Origin: Candidatus Finniella inopinata
Lineage (GTDB): Bacteria; Pseudomonadota; Alphaproteobacteria; Paracaedibacterales; CAITNM01
NCBI GenBank assembly: GCA_945903885.1
Contig: CAMDPB010000074.1
Span: 1 to 6,051 of the forward strand
Reading direction: 5' to 3'
DNA: 6,051 bases
The position numbers and the translations under genes are program-made. Below, one piece after another: positions 5,641-6,051 of the stretch (the stretch's first letter is position 1; the number at the start of each line of letters is the position of its first letter). The notes under the pieces were generated by a model. That model did not search any database, was not told the origin of the DNA, and saw only the letters and a program-made list of their open reading frames with translations.

Positions 5641-6051
5641 CTATCCATTCTCGCTTAATAAATTAATTACCAATTTAATTATTATTTCTTTTTGCGTCGG
5701 ATCACTTTCAGCTATTAACAAAGCAAGCGCCGTTAAGCTCTCAGGCGTAACAGCTGTTAATTTAAATCCGTTAATATTCAAAAATAATAAAAATAACAAA
5801 CACCCTATTCTTTTGTTACCATCACTAAACGGATGATCTTTAATAATAAAATAAATAAGATGAGCCGCTTTCTCTTCAATCGATGGGTATAAATCATCTC
5901 CACCGAAAGTCTGGTATAAATTACCTATTATACCATCCAAAGCTTCACCACGCTCTTGGCCAAATAAATTGCTTGCTTCTAATGTAAGTGATAATTCTGT
6001 TTTTAAGTCCATAATTGCCAACTTTGCTTCTTCGTATCCAAGCTCTCTGGC
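5641..6051 (-). CDS. Fic/Doc-domain protein, C-terminal part (5' end outside window)
   Basis: About 136 codons are visible and the frame stays open to the right edge, so the gene is 5'-truncated by the window. A TTG near 6021 could be read as a start, but the ten codons before it (ARELGYEEAK) are in frame and look like normal protein, so the true start lies upstream. The Fic core is clear: HPFSDGNKR at 5809-5835, preceded by a helical stretch (YPSIEEKAAHLIYFIIKD) and followed by hydrophobic helices ending in QKEIIIKLVINLL. Fic enzymes transfer a nucleotide or phosphate group to target proteins, with the motif His as general base. The motif has GNKR followed by IGC, so it lacks the second Arg of AMP-transferring Fic proteins (GNGRxxR) and is closer to Doc-type toxins. 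The LFG..LD.IIGN.YQ.F.G.DLYPS.EEKAAH pattern recalls proteins with a RhuM-like N-terminal domain and a C-terminal Fic domain; that is from memory, and the N-terminus is not seen. It ends 3 nt before traU, so it is probably cotranscribed with the tra genes. Confidence 0.88.
   Translation of the reverse strand, partial: ARELGYEEAKLAIMDLKTELSLTLEASNLFGQERGEALDGIIGNLYQTFGGDDLYPSIEEKAAHLIYFIIKDHPFSDGNKRIGCLLFLLFLNINGFKLTAVTPESLTALALLIAESDPTQKEIIIKLVINLLSENG

Noticed and set aside
5207..5836. 209-codon open frame on the + strand
   Set aside because: It lies wholly antisense to traU and the Fic gene, both strongly supported by motifs; its translation has no recognisable domain and crosses the boundary between two real genes.
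5641..6021. Complete 126-aa Fic protein starting at TTG 6021
   Set aside because: The frame is open to the window edge with protein-like sequence before the TTG, and the visible part starts within a helix of a longer protein family.
1..6051. CRISPR arrays, tRNA or rRNA genes, transposase, attachment sites, rho-independent terminators
   Set aside because: None seen. Coding sequence covers essentially the whole window, with at most 3 nt between genes.
1..6051. A wholly new biological system
   Set aside because: The genes form a recognisable F-type conjugation operon; the novelty is in its variations (split TraN, traH stop, Fic gene), not in an unknown system.

Overview
The window is one stretch of a conjugative-transfer (F-type, MPF-F) operon. 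Every gene lies on the minus strand, so transcription runs from high to low coordinates. In that order it holds: the 3' part of a Fic-domain gene (fragment, 5641-6051), traU (4537-5637), trbC (3878-4567), traN in two consecutive genes (2824-3885 for the N-terminal half, 1277-2827 for the C-terminal half), traF (450-1274) and the 5' part of traH (1-453, running off the window). The order traU-trbC-traN-traF-traH matches the distal tra region of plasmid F, without the small accessory genes (trbE, trbA, traQ, trbB and others) that F has between them. All seven genes abut or overlap (gaps of 2-3 nt, overlaps of 4, 4, 8 and 31 nt). There is therefore no intergenic space for a promoter or terminator, and I see none; transcription presumably starts beyond the right edge.

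The base composition is AT-rich (low GC by eye, roughly mid-30s percent), all products carry export signals, and a compact F-type tra set has a Fic-type gene embedded in it. This resembles the integrative conjugative elements of obligate intracellular alphaproteobacteria (Rickettsiales amplified genetic elements, RAGE). That is inference from gene content and composition. Another low-GC intracellular host such as a Legionella relative cannot be excluded without a database search.

How the genes work together: TrbC, TraU, TraF and TraH are, by homology to F, exported proteins needed for pilus assembly or retraction and for mating-pair formation. TraN is the outer-membrane mating-pair stabilisation protein that contacts the recipient. 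All are predicted to enter the Sec pathway and act in the periplasm or outer membrane.

Points worth attention: (1) TraN is split into two genes joined by an ATGA overlap. The second half has its own Shine-Dalgarno sequence and its own signal peptide, so this looks like real gene fission rather than a frameshift. (2) The second TraN half has an extra C-terminal coiled-coil region of about 170 residues that F TraN lacks. (3) traH has the expected ATGA-coupled start at 453, but codon 5 is TAA in the same frame as an otherwise intact signal peptide and TraH body: a nonsense mutation, a homopolymer error, or an unusual start. (4) A Doc/Fic-type gene sits immediately upstream of traU, where F has traW. 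(5) TraF keeps only the first cysteine of a thioredoxin CxxC position.
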